This document shows positions 46,442-59,480 of a DNA stretch of 64,000 bases, piece after piece. The stretch is taken from positions 15,813,375 through 15,877,374 of the forward strand of contig CAIIXF020000005.1 in the NCBI GenBank assembly GCA_903813345.2, read 5' to 3'. Every line of letters begins with the position of its first letter. Position 1 is the stretch's first letter. The translations under genes were made by a program, and so were the position numbers. This DNA comes from Owenia fusiformis. Its lineage: Eukaryota; Annelida; Polychaeta; Sabellida; Oweniidae. The notes beneath the pieces were generated by a model, which had not been told where the DNA came from, ran no database searches, and saw only the letters and a list, made by a program, of their open reading frames with translations.

Positions 46442-49400
46442 AAGATTATAACTTATCTATCATAGCCTTGTGGGTATTAAATTAATGAAATAATCGAGAC
46501 ATTCGAAGAATCAATATAGTTTTTGCACACAATCGATTTATATAAAGTGAATGTGACATCTCGTTTAATAACTAGTAATCATAAAAGTTCTTTGATATTC
46601 ACAGTGTGAAGTTACTTTTTCGCACATTTAAAGGCAGAATCAGAGATATAGGGGGATACAAAATTTGCAATTATATAATTATTGATCTAAAATTTTTAAA
46701 GTTTCAAATACATTACCTTTCATGTTATCTTATCTAAATTTTAATTTTTCGATTAATTTGAAATATCCAGATTTATTGAATGACTGGCTAATTGAAAATG
46801 TGCATCGCCGTGCTGTGATCCATGTTTAATCAATTTGAAATGCTAAAAGCGCAGTGTAGATTTTAATAAAAGCCGGGGATCCAAGGACACGAGGTGGTCC
46901 TTGATGAGAAATCAGACACTTTTGAAGAAAATATAACTACAATGAAGATATTTTGTCACCGTAATTTAGACTTGACATTCATTGTGCACTGCATTGTTCA
47001 TGATGATTTTCTAGTCAATGATTTCCTGATGGGATTTCTTTTATCTTATCTCATTTTTCCTAGAGCCCGCAAAAGTGGCACTCGGGAACTCTTTTTAAAT
47101 ATGCTTTATTTTAATATTTATCGACCACAATCATGATTTGCTCCGGCAAATTGTATTAACCGCCAAATTGCTGTTTTCAAGCTCTTGACACATTTACATC
47201 AATCAGAAATTAGTAAACATGAAAATGAGGATAAAGTACCTACTGAATCGGTAACGAATCCCAATTAAGAGAAGTCCACTGCAATTAGGAAATCTAGTGA
47301 AAGAAATGTAGCACAATCAGAACTATATTGGATTTTTCTATCATGAAGGGATGCGCCACTACATAAGATGATTGCAACAGATTCAATAATTCGGCGTAAA
47401 TGATCAAACCGATTGCGATGTCTTCCTCCACAGAATCCGGTGGATAAATCTTGTTTTGATTCCACCAGAGGTCTAAACTAGTTCGGTCCCGGACATGCGC
47501 ATATCATTCAAAACAATGTTTCAACATTGAGTGTGTTTAAAACATTGTTTTGTAAGCATTACGATAAGCATATGTTGATCTAGAAAACTATGAGCAAGAG
47601 AATCTGCAACAAAGCTGCGTCTCTATCTTGCAATAGTCTTTTCCTAGATTGAGTGAGTTCTAAACCTGGCCACTAGATGGCAGTAGTGATCTGCCCGGCC
47701 AAATGATAGCAGAGTCTGTTAGGCATAGAGAATTCAAAGGAAAATAGAGACTAAGCCTCGATTTTCAAGTCGTAATCCCGGAATATTGAACATAAAACTA
47801 ACTCCCAAGAAAAACATGCGTATTATATGTTGATGAAAATATTCTCTGTGGTTACTCTAAATCCGTGGGTTCAAAATGTAAATCTCTTAAAATTATATAA
47901 TACGAGATGTAAACCAGATTTCAATGAATCTAAAAAAGATTTATTCCTTGGTAAGGTGTCAAAGATGATGTGGATGACAAAAATATGTCATTTAGCTTGA
48001 ACGTTAAGACCAGTCATGTGCCATTGGCGAAATGACAGGTGGAGTTAAATGCATGCAAAGAACCATAATCAGAATAAACTAACAATAAAAGCCCCATCAA
48101 GCAACTGCTACTGACCAATAATTATAAAATATACTGATGTTTATTTCCATAATCTCTCTTTAAACAATAATCATGTTAAGACTAATCGCTCTTTTTATAG
48201 CATTGAATCCTAGCTGCTCTCAATAACGTCGTGAAGAGAAAAATAATCGAGGTATATCAGTTGAAGTCACGATGCCATGGTAATGCACATCTTCCATTTC
48301 TTCCAAATACCCGAAGGACAAATGTTTCACCCTTGGTATAACTGAACCATATGTTCGATCCTCCGTAAACGAAAGGGAATTTAGCGTTCAGTTGCAAGCT
48401 GGATTATCAAGACGGCAGTTTTTAATCACGCCGCTAGAACGCTCCGGGCTTCAAGTATTGGCAGATTCAACAAACTCGACACAGCGAGAGATTACCGCAT
48501 AGATACTTAGCTAGATACTTCGGCAATTTACCGATAGGATCAAGATTTAGACATGAAACCGAAAACTAGAAAATTGTGAAACTGAAGGATTTAAGATTTG
48601 GTGTACGGAAGAAGTTAATAGAAGTTAAATCATTTTTAGTCATCGAGAGACATTCTTCCCGAAGTGAAACATCGTGAAGCAGAACCCATTAACAACGCCG
48701 TGTAAGTAACTACATACAATTTTATTTTGTAATAATTGATTCAAATGAATGAGAAAGGATTGAATAAAAAACAACAAATGCTTGTGATTATTGCACCTCG
48801 TACACATATAGTGCAAATTAAATGTACCACAGTATCACAGTTCAACTTATGGAAAATGCGCGTCGCATGACTGCACTTGTAGTTCCTCGCCCTTAGTTGT
48901 GATTTTCCAACAAATGCCATTTTCTTATCTTAATGAGAGATATTATAATAACTGATTAGATTTATGTGATTTCAATTATGATTTATATGGCAATGAATTT
49001 AGATCAGTTACACTTAATCTGAGATACAAACCATTCTATATGCATGTGTTGTATCAGTTTTAAAAGGTTTAACAACAAACAAACAAAAAACAAACAAACG
49101 GTTTTTTCTCGTAAAAGCACTTAAAGTCAGGTTTATGTGAATTTCACATTATATATCTACTCACTATGCACATGAGAAAATAAAATTCTCTTTTTCACAC
49201 ATTTTAACTTTCACTTAATGATATAGCCTTTAATAGCCTTTAATCATTCACATTTAAATGTAGTCGTTTATGATGCTTTACAACTAGACTTATCTTTTGG
49301 GCGTTAATTGGATTTAGTACTCACAATTGTTAGATTGCATTAATTTTAAAAAATGCACACAAACCCTACCCATAAACATGAGCGTTTATTACAATGTAAA

Positions 49401-52400
49401 GAGACATCGTGCAAATTCCATAAATATTTAAAAAATCTATTTTTATATACCATTTGTATGATATGTAAGTGTGATTTGTAAGTAGAGAACATCTCATGTA
49501 ATTAAGTCTATTATGCCGAGATTAGTGGTATTCCAAGCATGCAAGTAGAAATTGTCGGAAAAGGTCAATGAAGACGAATAAAAAATGCTTTAGATTATAG
49601 CGTTCATATTGCAAAAATATGCTCCCGAAGACATACAGGGAATCGTCGATAATTGATTAGCTCCGGATCCCCTTTGCATTCGTTCGCGAAAAATTATTTT
49701 TAAAACATGTGAGTAAAGACAAATTGTCACAATTTGTATTTCAATCCGATAAAATAGATTACTTTCATCCCTGAGTACCAAAGTGTCACGCTATATAAAA
49801 AGATTGGAGTGTTAGTATTTAAGGTCATAGGTCGAAATATATTGCTTTTTGTTATACTTTCGCAATATTTTGCTCACTCGAAAGTTACTTATAGTAACAT
49901 GATGGGAGAATACAGCGATCTGTCATTTGAGGGGAAAGGTCATTTGAAAAGATCATTTTGAAAAGATATAAGAGTATTTAATTTCATTTGAACAAAAACT
50001 TTTTTCAAATTCTTCTCACGATTACGACTCATGGGACTTTTTACATTCTATTAACGAAAGAACTATTTTTGTCAATATTTGTCCTTAACAGAAGTCAATA
50101 ACGTTATCAGACCCTTATTCCTCATATTCCCCTTTCCCACTGTGTTTCAACAAGTAAAAAATATTTCTGGGTCAAATTATAACGTCTCACTTTGAGTCGA
50201 TTATGTGAAATACGCTGTATTTATTGTTAAAATATCTTGTACATAGTAAATAACTCAAAGGATACTTATTGTAAAAGAAAGGTGTTAAGGTTTATCTTAG
50301 AGTTTACTTGTATAACAGAACCCAATATCCCGGGGTTATGCGCTTGATATATTTGGTTCCGATGTTTTTATATTAAATATAGTTCAACACATCGTACATT
50401 TCTTGCAATCTGACATTTGGTAGAGTGAGTATAGAAGTCAGTTGTAATATTGAAAAATGCCAAAATCGTATTTTCCCAGACCTTCCAGATCCAGCAGTGT
50501 GACCTTAATAATGGAACTGATGTTCTAAAAGAGAAAACGTTCAGTTTTCAACTCATATATGCATTTAAGAGATTATATTCAAGAGATGATGTCAATTGCC
50601 TTTAGCATTATAGACTAGCCTATACATATCATACGATAAATAAAACAATAGAATCCATATAGTGTTTTGAAATCAACCGCATGCGTGCACTTTTTGTACT
50701 CAAGAAGACGTTCAAGTGTCCTTTTTTCTAGAATTTAGGGATAAAGGCATTTTAATATCAATAAACGTCACATACACAATTGAATAAAATATATCAAACT
50801 ATCGCATTTCTTTATGTATGTTATTGCATTACTGTTTAAGTTTTTTATTTAAGGTGAGCCCCATGGGCGATTTCATGGTCTGTTTGATTATTACTCCCTG
50901 TCAAAACAAACCAGTTTGCGTATCGTACTTTTTACCATTATTAAGGAAAACTGCATTTACTCTATTCACCTACAATCTTATAAACTAGAAAATCAGTAAC
51001 TCCCTGGAGTAGCAAATCGAAAAAAACAAACTTTACCAAATCATTCATCTTTTTAACATAAGGGACAGACGGATAGACGGATAGACGGATAGACGGACCA
51101 CTTCTCTATGGGAAAAATAACAATTAAAAACATCACGAAACAGTTGTAAACATGGAGAGTTAATTATATGCAAGTTATCGCGAGGGCGTTGATTCCAACG
51201 GTCTAAATAAAACCAAGGACTGTATACTGGTGATATCCAACAATACAAATACTTTAACTTTGCGTGACTCGTTGATCCTGTAAACAAAGCTATCAAGGAC
51301 TGAATTAAAATGTCAGATTATCAGGTATGTGTAAATTAACTTATGCAGACTGAAGTCAATCAGTACTGTGGTAATCCTAATTACACGACCAGACGGTTTG
51401 TTTAGACGTTTCTGTACTTACACTTCTTACACCGGTTGTATCAAGTGTACGTGTAACCTGCGCGCGACATGGGTCTGACGCACGAAATGGATAAGAAATT
51501 GGAATTCATGATTTAAACGTTTAAGTTTTGCGTTTTATTAAATACACGATGTATTTTTATTTAGGATATTTTGTACTAATGATAAATATACATGTCGTTA
51601 GATGTTGAGCCAATAAACCCTTTTCTATCGTATAATATTTATTCACAAAGTGATACGTCAGTGACCACCAACTGTCAAATTGACAATTATAAGTTGACCA
51701 TAAGATAATATGCATCGTGCATGTTATGCAATGAGCTACATTGGTGTTCATGAAGTTCATGAAGCACATGTACCACACATGTATAAACCTACACGTTCTA
51801 TGAACACAAACACCTTAGGGGTATATAGGCTGCCACAACCTGGGAAAACAGTATTGAAAGCCAATTTTTAGGTGGGGGGTAGTGTAACGAGACAGCGCAA
51901 GACTTCGTTTTGGCGGGAAATCCTACAATGCTCGCTGGCTTCAATCAGGCCTCTGCACTTTTCTTTGAACTGCCTATATTAATGATTCAAGTTGAAGTGA
52001 TATTCAGGGTTTCCTTACTTCCAAGGGGGAGTTTCAATTTTATTTGCAATTCATCCTTATTATGGACAACCCGCTTGGGCGTAACTCAATCGGAAATTGT
52101 GTTTTTCTCAGTGTTAAATCACTAGAGTGGTATTTATCAAGGGATCCATAATGGGGTCCGGGTCAATTACAAGAAAGCTGAAACACACCCTTGAGACCTC
52201 AACTCGAACGATCCACAATTTTATAAAAATCGAGTGTGAACTCGGTCATCATACAAACCGCCCGGAAACTAATGTCGATTACAATTTTGTAACGTGTAGC
52301 AGTGACATTAATTTTCAACTTAGAAAGTCGACACTATTCTGTGATTTATGTCAACCCGCTCTTGAGATTATTCATTAAGGTTCCTTGATATATTTCTAAA

Positions 52401-53150
52401 GTTTAAGATTGGCTTTTAAGTTCAGGAAGAAATAAATGTCATTTCTATTCTACGGGTCCATTGTGTCTCTTAGTTAAGTCTTAACAGAGCAGGAAGGAAA
52501 CGTTCCTAATCAACACAGGCAAATAAATCAACAACTTATAATTTCGTGTCTAAACTAAATGGCCAGTAATGACGATCTTCCTACTCTCTGAGACACATTT
52601 TTCTTGCTTTGCCGTTACAATAGAGGCATATATTTTATTTTAAGCCCAGTGGCTTTTTAGTTAATGATTTTACATTAGCGGATTTCCGACGTATAGATAT
52701 GATGGCTACCCGTATTAACACAATATCGAAATTAATCCGCTTTTGACATTTATAGCACCAAACAGATTAATAGTCCGCGGCAGTAATAGGGCCCTAAGTC
52801 ATCTGATGGATGACTTCTTAATCATAGTTATTGAAGAAAACATAACTTTCTTCTCGGTGATTTATCACGTTCAAACCTGGGTTTAACTTCATACAAAAAC
52901 AAAATCTTCACAGGCTCAAACAAACGAACGTCCGTAGAATATACAGGCTTAGGTTATCTAATCTTACAACACAATGAAACCCATTAGTGGTTAAAGTTAG
53001 TGTTAAACCAGTGAATCCTTCGGCCATAGTAATACCTTGATAGATCAAAATATAATCCGAGGATATAGAGACCATCCTTCAAGATCAGCCATCACTGTCC
53101 CTCGGGGCAAGATGTAGATGCTTTACTGCATTTTATGAGTCACTAGAAAA
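46442..53150. other. Long stretch without a supported gene
   Basis: No ORF with recognisable motif and no confident exon chain. It contains an AAACAAACAAAC run near 49,075-49,100 and a GACGGATA microsatellite at 51,066. ORFs such as 51,910-52,378 on the plus strand have no motif I recognise. Confidence 0.45.
51066..51099. repeat. (GACGGATA)n microsatellite
   Basis: GACGGATA repeated about three times, then GACGGACC. It is the complement of the TCCGTC/TCTGTCCGTC class seen at 13.07 kb. GAGCCCCATGG at 50,855 on the left suggests an inverted relative of the 13.04-kb repeat. Confidence 0.8.
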
Positions 53151-53154
53151 CAGC

Positions 53155-54175
53155 TCCACGGTGTAGCAAATCCCACCGAACAAAACATGTTTTGATAAGT
53201 GGCGGCCATCTTGAAAATTTTCTCTAACAGAGCTCCATTGTCCAAGGTATAAGAATATAAAATTTGAACCAAATCAGTCCACTGGTATTTGAGTTATCAA
53301 AGAATACGTTTTTCTTCAAAATGTGGTGGCCATTTTGATGCCACCTTGAAAGTTCTCCTTGAGCAGAGCTCAAATAGGATTAGCAGCCAGAATGCAACAT
53401 CGATACTCCCGAACAAAGCTAGCGTCAGTCCTGGAGTTGTATTTCTCATCCCACAATTTGAATAGCAAGATCTGGTCTTATTACCAAACAAAAAATTCAA
53501 AACACACAAGAAACGATCAAGATCATTAGTGGCTTAATTAATGAACATCAGCAGTTTCAATATTTTGAATGCTTATTGTGAATTTATAGCCATTTAAATG
53601 TCAGGCAATAATGACGCCATCTTTGTTGGAGAGTATCGTTCATTCTCCCCGCAGCCGTAAAAATATACAGGCATGATCAGCAAAAGTGCATTACTTGGAG
53701 ATTAAATAATATCCGAGTTGGAACCTTGGCTTCCAATCCTCCTTGAGCAGAGCTCATTTGTCCCTAGGAATCAGCATATAAAATTTGAACTAAATCTCTA
53801 AATTGGTATTTGGGTTATCAAAGATTACATTTTTAACGACAAATGGCGGCCATTTTGATAAATAGCGAACATTTTGACAATTTCCTTTTGAGCAGCGCTC
53901 CTTTATCCCTTGGCATCAGGCTATTAAAAATGTATTCTTGAACAGAGTTCATATGTCCTAGGTATCTGTATATAAAATTTGAACCAAATCCATCCACTGG
54001 TATTTGAGTTATCAAAGATGAAAATGTCGCCCATTTTGATTTTGAGCTGTCATCTTGAAGATTTCTTTTCAGAGCTCTTTCTGTCCCTAGGCATTAGCAT
54101 ATACAATTTGAACCAAACCCATCCACTGGTATTTAAATCCACCCGATTTAAAGCTATATGATAAATACATTGAAA
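53155..54175 (+). repeat. Degenerate repeat array (GAACCAAATC...TATTTGAGTTATCAAAG)
   Basis: Four or five diverged copies share GAGCAGAGCTC, TATAAAATTTGAACCAAATC, CCACTGGTATTTGAGTTATC, AAAGAT and GGCGGCCATTTTGA. They are at about 53.22, 53.74, 53.94 and 54.07 kb, unevenly spaced. Copies are strongly mutated, so the family is old. Confidence 0.75.
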
Positions 54176-55290
54176 CGACCGGGTAAGTGATTAAATCATA
54201 TAAATATTATCATCTTAATTGCTAAAGTATTTTTTTATATTATTGTCTTTGACATTTTTAGGATATGTATGATTGATTCACAGGATTTTATCTGGATTTC
54301 TTTTTAATACAGTTCTTCAGAATGATCTAGTATATCATTATTTTGAGATAAATGCCATCACAAAAAAATTCGCATGGAAATACATCCAGTTGGTGATGCT
54401 ACATCCAGTAGCAAACAATTCCTCTTAAGAACAATCATTTTCAGTTGAGAACAGTTTTGCCATTGAAGCGTGAAGCTTTGATTTTGCATATGTATGGATA
54501 ACTTGTCTCATTCATTACCCTGGTGACAGTATGTCACTTTGACTGATTTGCAAATAATGTATTGTACTTCGCTGTAAAAAAATCTTCAATTATTGGATAC
54601 CATTGTTTAATTGTGTGTTTAGAGAAGACTCGAACACCTAGGAAATTACATTCATTTATGTAAACCTTTGATAATACATTTATAAACTAGTTAATTCAGG
54701 TGACACCATTCTGTGCTGAAAATAACATGCAATGAGATCACATTAAATCAGAGCCCCTGTGTGTTACAGTTGGAACCATCTCTTTCATCTTCCCATGTCA
54801 TTTTTCAAGATGATTAAAACTGCCTGTTACAATGAGAAGGGCAGATCTAATAGAAATAATGAATTTATTCGTTTCATTAAGCCTGAAGAACGAACACGAA
54901 GTACTGAAGCCCCCGTGCTCCGCTGGATAGTTTCTATCGTCATTAACAATGCAATAGGGATAAATAATGGTCGTTTGCGATGTAGACTTAACAAGTTTCT
55001 CTTAAAGCATCTTTAAAGTGTCTGCTTAAATCCTTAAATGTAACATGCACTTTCATAAGCATTAACATCCTGGGAAACAATGAAGAAGAAGGTTAATACT
55101 ATCTCAGATACCCTTTGACAGATTTTGTTCATATTTTGCAGCCACTATGTATTAAAAGTATAAGTAAAATTCAAATTGACTTTCAACCGGCTATCAAATT
55201 TTATATGAATATTCAGCAGTATCGAAATTAATCAAAAAGTATTAATTCACTCATATTTTACTAGCATATGCTTCATGCTGCTATGTTACG
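54176..55290. other. Gene-free stretch
   Basis: No supported feature. The ORF at 54,759-55,016 has no recognisable motif. Confidence 0.45.
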
Positions 55291-55665
55291 ACCTTGTTTT
55301 ATGAAATGGCGGGCATTTTCATTCATTTCGTTTATATTTTACACGTATATACCCCATTTTACTATGTTGCTAGCTACATTGTTTTATGGCATAAAATGGT
55401 GGGAATTTTTATTCATTTTCGCTTATATTTTACACGTATATACCCCATTTTACTACATTGTTTTATGACATAAAATGGTGGGAATTTTTATTCATTTTCG
55501 CTTATATTTTACAGGCATATACCCCATTTTACTACATTGTTTTATGACATAAAATGGTGGGAATTTTTATTCATTTTCGCTTATATTTTACAGGCATATA
55601 CCCCATTTTACTATTATGTTGCTACATTGTTTTTAGAAACAGCGGGCATTTTCATTAATTTTCGC
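55290..55665 (+). repeat. ~79-bp minisatellite, five copies
   Basis: Units contain AAATGGTGGGAATTTTTATT, CATTTTCGCTTATATTTTAC, GTATATACCCCATTTTACTA and CATTGTTTTATG. The central three copies are nearly identical and the outer two are diverged, the usual pattern of an array growing from the middle. Confidence 0.9.
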
Positions 55666-56150
55666 TCCTTATACATGTTATAGGCCAATAAAATTTAACC
55701 TCTTTTAACTTTGTTGCCTCATTGTTTTATGATGGCCATTCTTCATCCATTTCCGCTCATATAGTACAGAAATATTACTTAGTAGTTAGTATATGCATAC
55801 ACAATGCTACTTTGCTTTAGAAATGAGCATAATGTTCGGTGTGGGAATTCAAAAGCATTATTGGAAACTAAATCGTAACTTAGACGAAACATATCATCAA
55901 AATTAAATTGGAAAGTGGTCCACTACAAATAATTTTCTCACAACTGAATATTTTATGATGGCAAGCGTGTGTTTTTTTAATTTTGGAAAAAATATGTGTT
56001 GGGCTAAATATACTCTTTCAGAAACTTTTCCAAGGACACTAGTAATAATGTAATATGAAGTCAGATTCCAAATAGGCATTTCCTTCTATATTTATATATT
56101 GTAGGAACCATAAGATGTAAGATGCAGTATTTTTGTGCGTGAGATTATAA

Positions 56151-56460
56151 AGTTTGGTAGCCCAGCGGTAGCGCAGGTACCTCTTACGCAATATGTCCCG
56201 GATTCGATCCCCGGTTCAGGCAAGACTAAATTTGCTTGTTTGCGTGAAGTACTTCAGGGTGTTTGACTGAGTGGTCCGCAACTCGTACAAAAGGCTGTGG
56301 TGTGTACTTGTATGTCTATGTATAAGTGCACATAAAAGAACACAGGGCTCTTTCAAGGAGGGGTTTCTGGGTCTATCTTCCATGTTAATTACGTAAATTA
56401 CGACCGTATATGTACGGGACATACCCAAAAGGTATTGCTCACCTTCATTGGTGGTAAATA
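56151..56460 (+). mobile_element. tRNA-derived SINE
   Basis: Pol III A box TAGCCCAGCGG (56,158-56,168) and B box GGATTCGATCCC (56,200-56,211) with tRNA-like spacing. The tail (TTCAGGCAAGACT, TGCTTGTTTGCGTGAAGTAC, TTCAGGG, then CATAAAAGAACACAGG) resembles that of the SINE at 59.2 kb. The tRNA part lacks a properly pairing acceptor stem, so I do not call a tRNA gene. Confidence 0.78.
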
Positions 56461-56888
56461 CAATACAATTAGGACTTTTATGACTTGTCACTCTTAGATC
56501 AATGCTTTTTCCCATTTGACACTTACCTTTACATTTTTCTTTACAATTATTTCCCAAACTTTTTACATTACAAGTTGAGTTTTATAGTTACTAGTAATTT
56601 TGTATGCGATATTATACCGGTGCACGTGATTCACCCTTCAATCAACGGACTTCATTTATATTATACTCAATTCAGGCGTGACGTGAGAATCCTGGTTCGA
56701 GGGCAAGGAACGTTGTTCGCGAGGTTAGAACTGATGTTCGCATTGATGGAAGTCTAGGAGGCCTGAATTATACGATTGAGTCACAGAAGATATATCATAA
56801 ATGACATTGAAACCTCATTTAGTTATGTAAACGTTGTTAAATCTAGTCATCTTGACAAACAATAACTTATTCCAACTTTAATACTAAC

Positions 56889-57093
56889 CTTTTACCCAAG
56901 ATATACGGTTAGTTGACATCGATTGAGTTGTATCCATCATCGCAAATGGTTGCAACGGGAGTTCAAACTTACTCGGAGGGAAGATTGAGCAGAAAATGAA
57001 AGGTATAGACATATGCTGATAAGATTGATCGCATTTGTAGACGCCCCCATTACCAGATCCAAGAGAATATGAATGTGTTAGAAATGTAACACG
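56889..57093 (-). CDS. Low-confidence exon, cysteine-containing
   Basis: Open segment ending at donor AAAAG|GTTAGT and beginning after a possible TGAG acceptor without a good pyrimidine tract. It reads GSGNGGVYKCDQSYQ, MSIPFIFCSIFPPSKFELPL and MMDTTQSMSTNRISWVK. The CD...FIFC spacing looks coding and extracellular. The phase does not match the candidate exon upstream at 57,296-57,461, so a direct join is not possible. No family recognised with confidence. Confidence 0.25.
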
Positions 57094-57295
57094 CTCACTC
57101 AAAGATATTCATCATTGTCAGAAGGGTAAATTCAAGAAAACATTTTTCAACAATATTTGAAATCATTTGGGAATTGCCAATACATTTTCATTTTGATTTG
57201 TCAACTGCCTTGGCATCGCGAGTACAATTTTATTAATAACTTAGATGCGAGTAAATAGTTACCAGTTTGACCACCAGGTCACTAAACAGAATTAC

Positions 57296-57461
57296 CTGGT
57301 GAAACTTTGAGATATTTTTGATAATCAGATTGTCTGTCATCATCATGTACCTGAACTTCCAAAAATATTCCTTCATTAATCACATAGTTATTTATGTTTG
57401 TCTCTGTACAATTTAAAATTGGGTAATGGTGTCGTGGAAAGTCACGCCCTCTCAATCTCTT
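57296..57461 (-). CDS. Low-confidence exon of an unknown extracellular protein
   Basis: Bounded by acceptor GTCATCGCAG and donor CCAG|GTAATT, open for 55 codons: RLRGRDFPRHHYPILNCTET, then NINNYVINEGIFLEVQVHDD and DRQSDYQKYLKVSP. The IFLEVQVHDDD stretch resembles a beta-strand followed by an acidic loop, as in C2-like or Notch-ligand N-terminal domains, but that is only an impression. It could be one exon of a minus-strand gene spanning 56.9-60.6 kb, or a relic. Confidence 0.33.
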
Positions 57462-57473
57462 CTGCGATGACAC

Positions 57474-58485
57474 AGAGATATTCTCTTAGTATCAGAATGG
57501 TTGGTGCTTTTCTCTGAAATTAACACTTACATTGTGAAAATTTAAGGTCTTTGTGATTATTCAATTGTCTGGCAGTCGACAAAATTTCAAAATTTCCTTC
57601 AACACTCACATAGTTATGTTTATCTCGGTACAATTTATTTTGGGATCCCCTGTAATTCACATTTACATAAAAATGCATTCATTTTTAAAGTCTAAAATTA
57701 GCCCAAAAATGCATGCTTTAAACGCCTCAAAATTCCCCCATTATCTAATTCTTGAAATAAAAAGATCACTTTACTAAACACTCCAAAATCAGTCCACTCT
57801 CTGTTGAAAAGCATATTTTTAAAAGCCTTAAAGTCCAAACATTCAGTTTTGACCGACAGAAAATAAAATGGTAAAAACTTCGAAATCACTTTAATCTTTA
57901 TTTTTTCAAAGTCGAGATTATCATGACAATTCAATCTGTAATCTGTCTAATATATTTGCACATAAATGAAGACACTTTATCCATTCAACTGTAAATGTAA
58001 ACCATTCCAGATCAAACAACCAATTGACCTTTTGTTTTTAATTAACCTTATCTCAAGTATCTGACCACAAGACACCTACAGACTCGTTTTTATTACAAAG
58101 GATAATACTTTTGAGCTCAGTACCTTATGTTTTGATTGACATGGTAATCATCCTTTATGTCAGTTATGCCGATATTTGCTCTCTGAAAAACGGCAGCAAT
58201 TTAACGCGAGGTGAATAAAAGAACAAGAATCAATAAAATCGTATTTTGTTTCGCCAATGATGGAGAAATAAAATGCCTATAATCGAATATATCTATAGCT
58301 TATGATGTTCTAATGGCTTGCCTATTATAGATAAACCAAGCGGATCCGAGTTACCACTAAGATATCTTTCTTCTATTCAGAATGATACTTGTGAAGTTTC
58401 GCATGATTTTCATGACAATATGTAAATCAGATCATTAGATAGTATGCTATACAGGTGTTTAAAGCACATGTATTCCATTCTGATT
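57474..58485. other. Stretch without supported feature
   Basis: Contains partial repetition of phrases from the exon-like segment (CACATAGTTAT, TTTATGTTTGTCTC / TTTATCTCGGTACAATTTA at 57,375-57,420 and 57,608-57,640), suggesting a degenerate duplication of part of that region. Nothing else was recognised. Confidence 0.4.
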
Positions 58486-58488
58486 TTC

Positions 58489-58806
58489 CAGTCTCTCTTT
58501 ATCTAAAGCTTGCAAGGGATAGTAGAGACTCTGGATCCTACAATGCACACACTCAGTCTTTCTTTATTTAAAGCTTGCAAGGGATAGTAGACACTGAATC
58601 CACATACTCGGTCTCTCTTTATCTAAAGCTTGCAAGGGATAGTAGAGACTGTGGATCCTACAATGCACACACTCAGTCTCTCTTTATCTAAAGCTTTCAA
58701 GGAATAGTAGACAATGTGGATCCTACAATGTTCATACTCGGTCTCTCTTTATCTAAAGCTTGCAAGGAATAGTAGAGACTCTGGATCCCACAATGCACAT
58801 ACTAAA
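58489..58806 (+). repeat. ~63-bp minisatellite, five copies
   Basis: Units of GTCTCTCTTTATCTAAAGCT, TGCAAGGGATAGTAGAGACT, CTGGATCCTACAATGCACAC, ACTC. Unit 2 lacks CCTACAATG and is shorter. HindIII-like AAGCTT and BamHI-like GGATCC sites recur in every full unit. Confidence 0.9.
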
Positions 58807-58904
58807 GTATCATGAAAGCATGCACACCCACGCTGTGCACACCCAGCGCAATCCAACCACTGGCAACTAATGATTGAGTATATCCACTTTCATATAAGGA
58901 GTGG

Positions 58905-59055
58905 ATTTTAGGATTTAAGCCCTGGATTCAGTTCATTGCATGCTGAATCATTCCACCAGAGGTGTTGTTTCCAAATCTGCATGACCGCACAGCGAGGGTC
59001 AAGTTGGCAAAGTATCAATTTCAATCTCCTATTCTCCTCACCTTGACAAGCATAC
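58905..59055 (-). repeat. Inverted, internally deleted copy of the 19.5-kb repeat
   Basis: Reads TTTTAGGATTTAAGC, GAGGTGTTGTTTCC, GCACAGCG, GGTCAAGTTGGCAAAG, ATTTCAATCTC and CACCTTGACAA: the reverse complement of blocks in 19,480-19,790, in reversed order, with the middle about 130 bp missing. Confidence 0.65.
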
Positions 59056-59183
59056 AATAAATGCGTTATTGGTTATATAATGGAATGCAGTAACGTGAAA
59101 TAGCGTGATCTGATTGGTTAGAATTGGACGAACCTTGCTTAGCTATGTGTGAATATAATATAACGGATCTTTATATTAAACCA

Positions 59184-59480
59184 GAGCTCAGTTGTAGAGT
59201 GTTTTTCCTCTGAGTCAGTGGTCAAGAGTTCGATCCCATACTGTTCAATCAGTGTATCCCTTCTTTCGTAATACCCTGATGGGTCAAGATGGTTTTGTCC
59301 CCCGATTCAGGAAGACTGCTTTGCTTCTTGTGTTAAGAAACTTCAGGCATGAGTGCCCAACAAATCGAACATAAAAAAGTAAGGCCATGACTACTTCAAG
59401 GGCATAAATTACAATTGTGAAATAAGGGATATTAACACCCACAAGGCATTTCCCACATTCATTGTAGTTGCTAAAATAGA
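59184..59480 (+). mobile_element. tRNA-derived SINE, second copy type
   Basis: A-box-like GAGCTCAGTTGTAGAG (59,184-59,199) and B box GAGTTCGATCCC (59,226-59,237). The tail TTCAGGAAGACTGCTTTGCT, TTGTGTTAAGAAACTTCAGG, GAACATAAAAAAG, CTTCAAGGGCATAAATTAC parallels the tail of the SINE at 56.2 kb, so different tRNA heads appear fused to a common 3' region. A minus-strand ORF across it is spurious. Confidence 0.72.

Noticed and set aside
48400-48705. Possible 5' untranslated exon ending at GTAAGT (48,700)
   Set aside because: Only a donor-like site and slightly higher GC support it; no downstream coding exon was recognised.
51312-51326. Tiny first exon ATGTCAGATTATCAG before GTATGT
   Set aside because: Plausible five-codon start exon, but no downstream exon could be found to support it.
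56151-56222. Functional tRNA gene
   Set aside because: A and B boxes are present, but the acceptor ends do not pair and a SINE-like tail follows. The same applies to 21,440 and 59,184.
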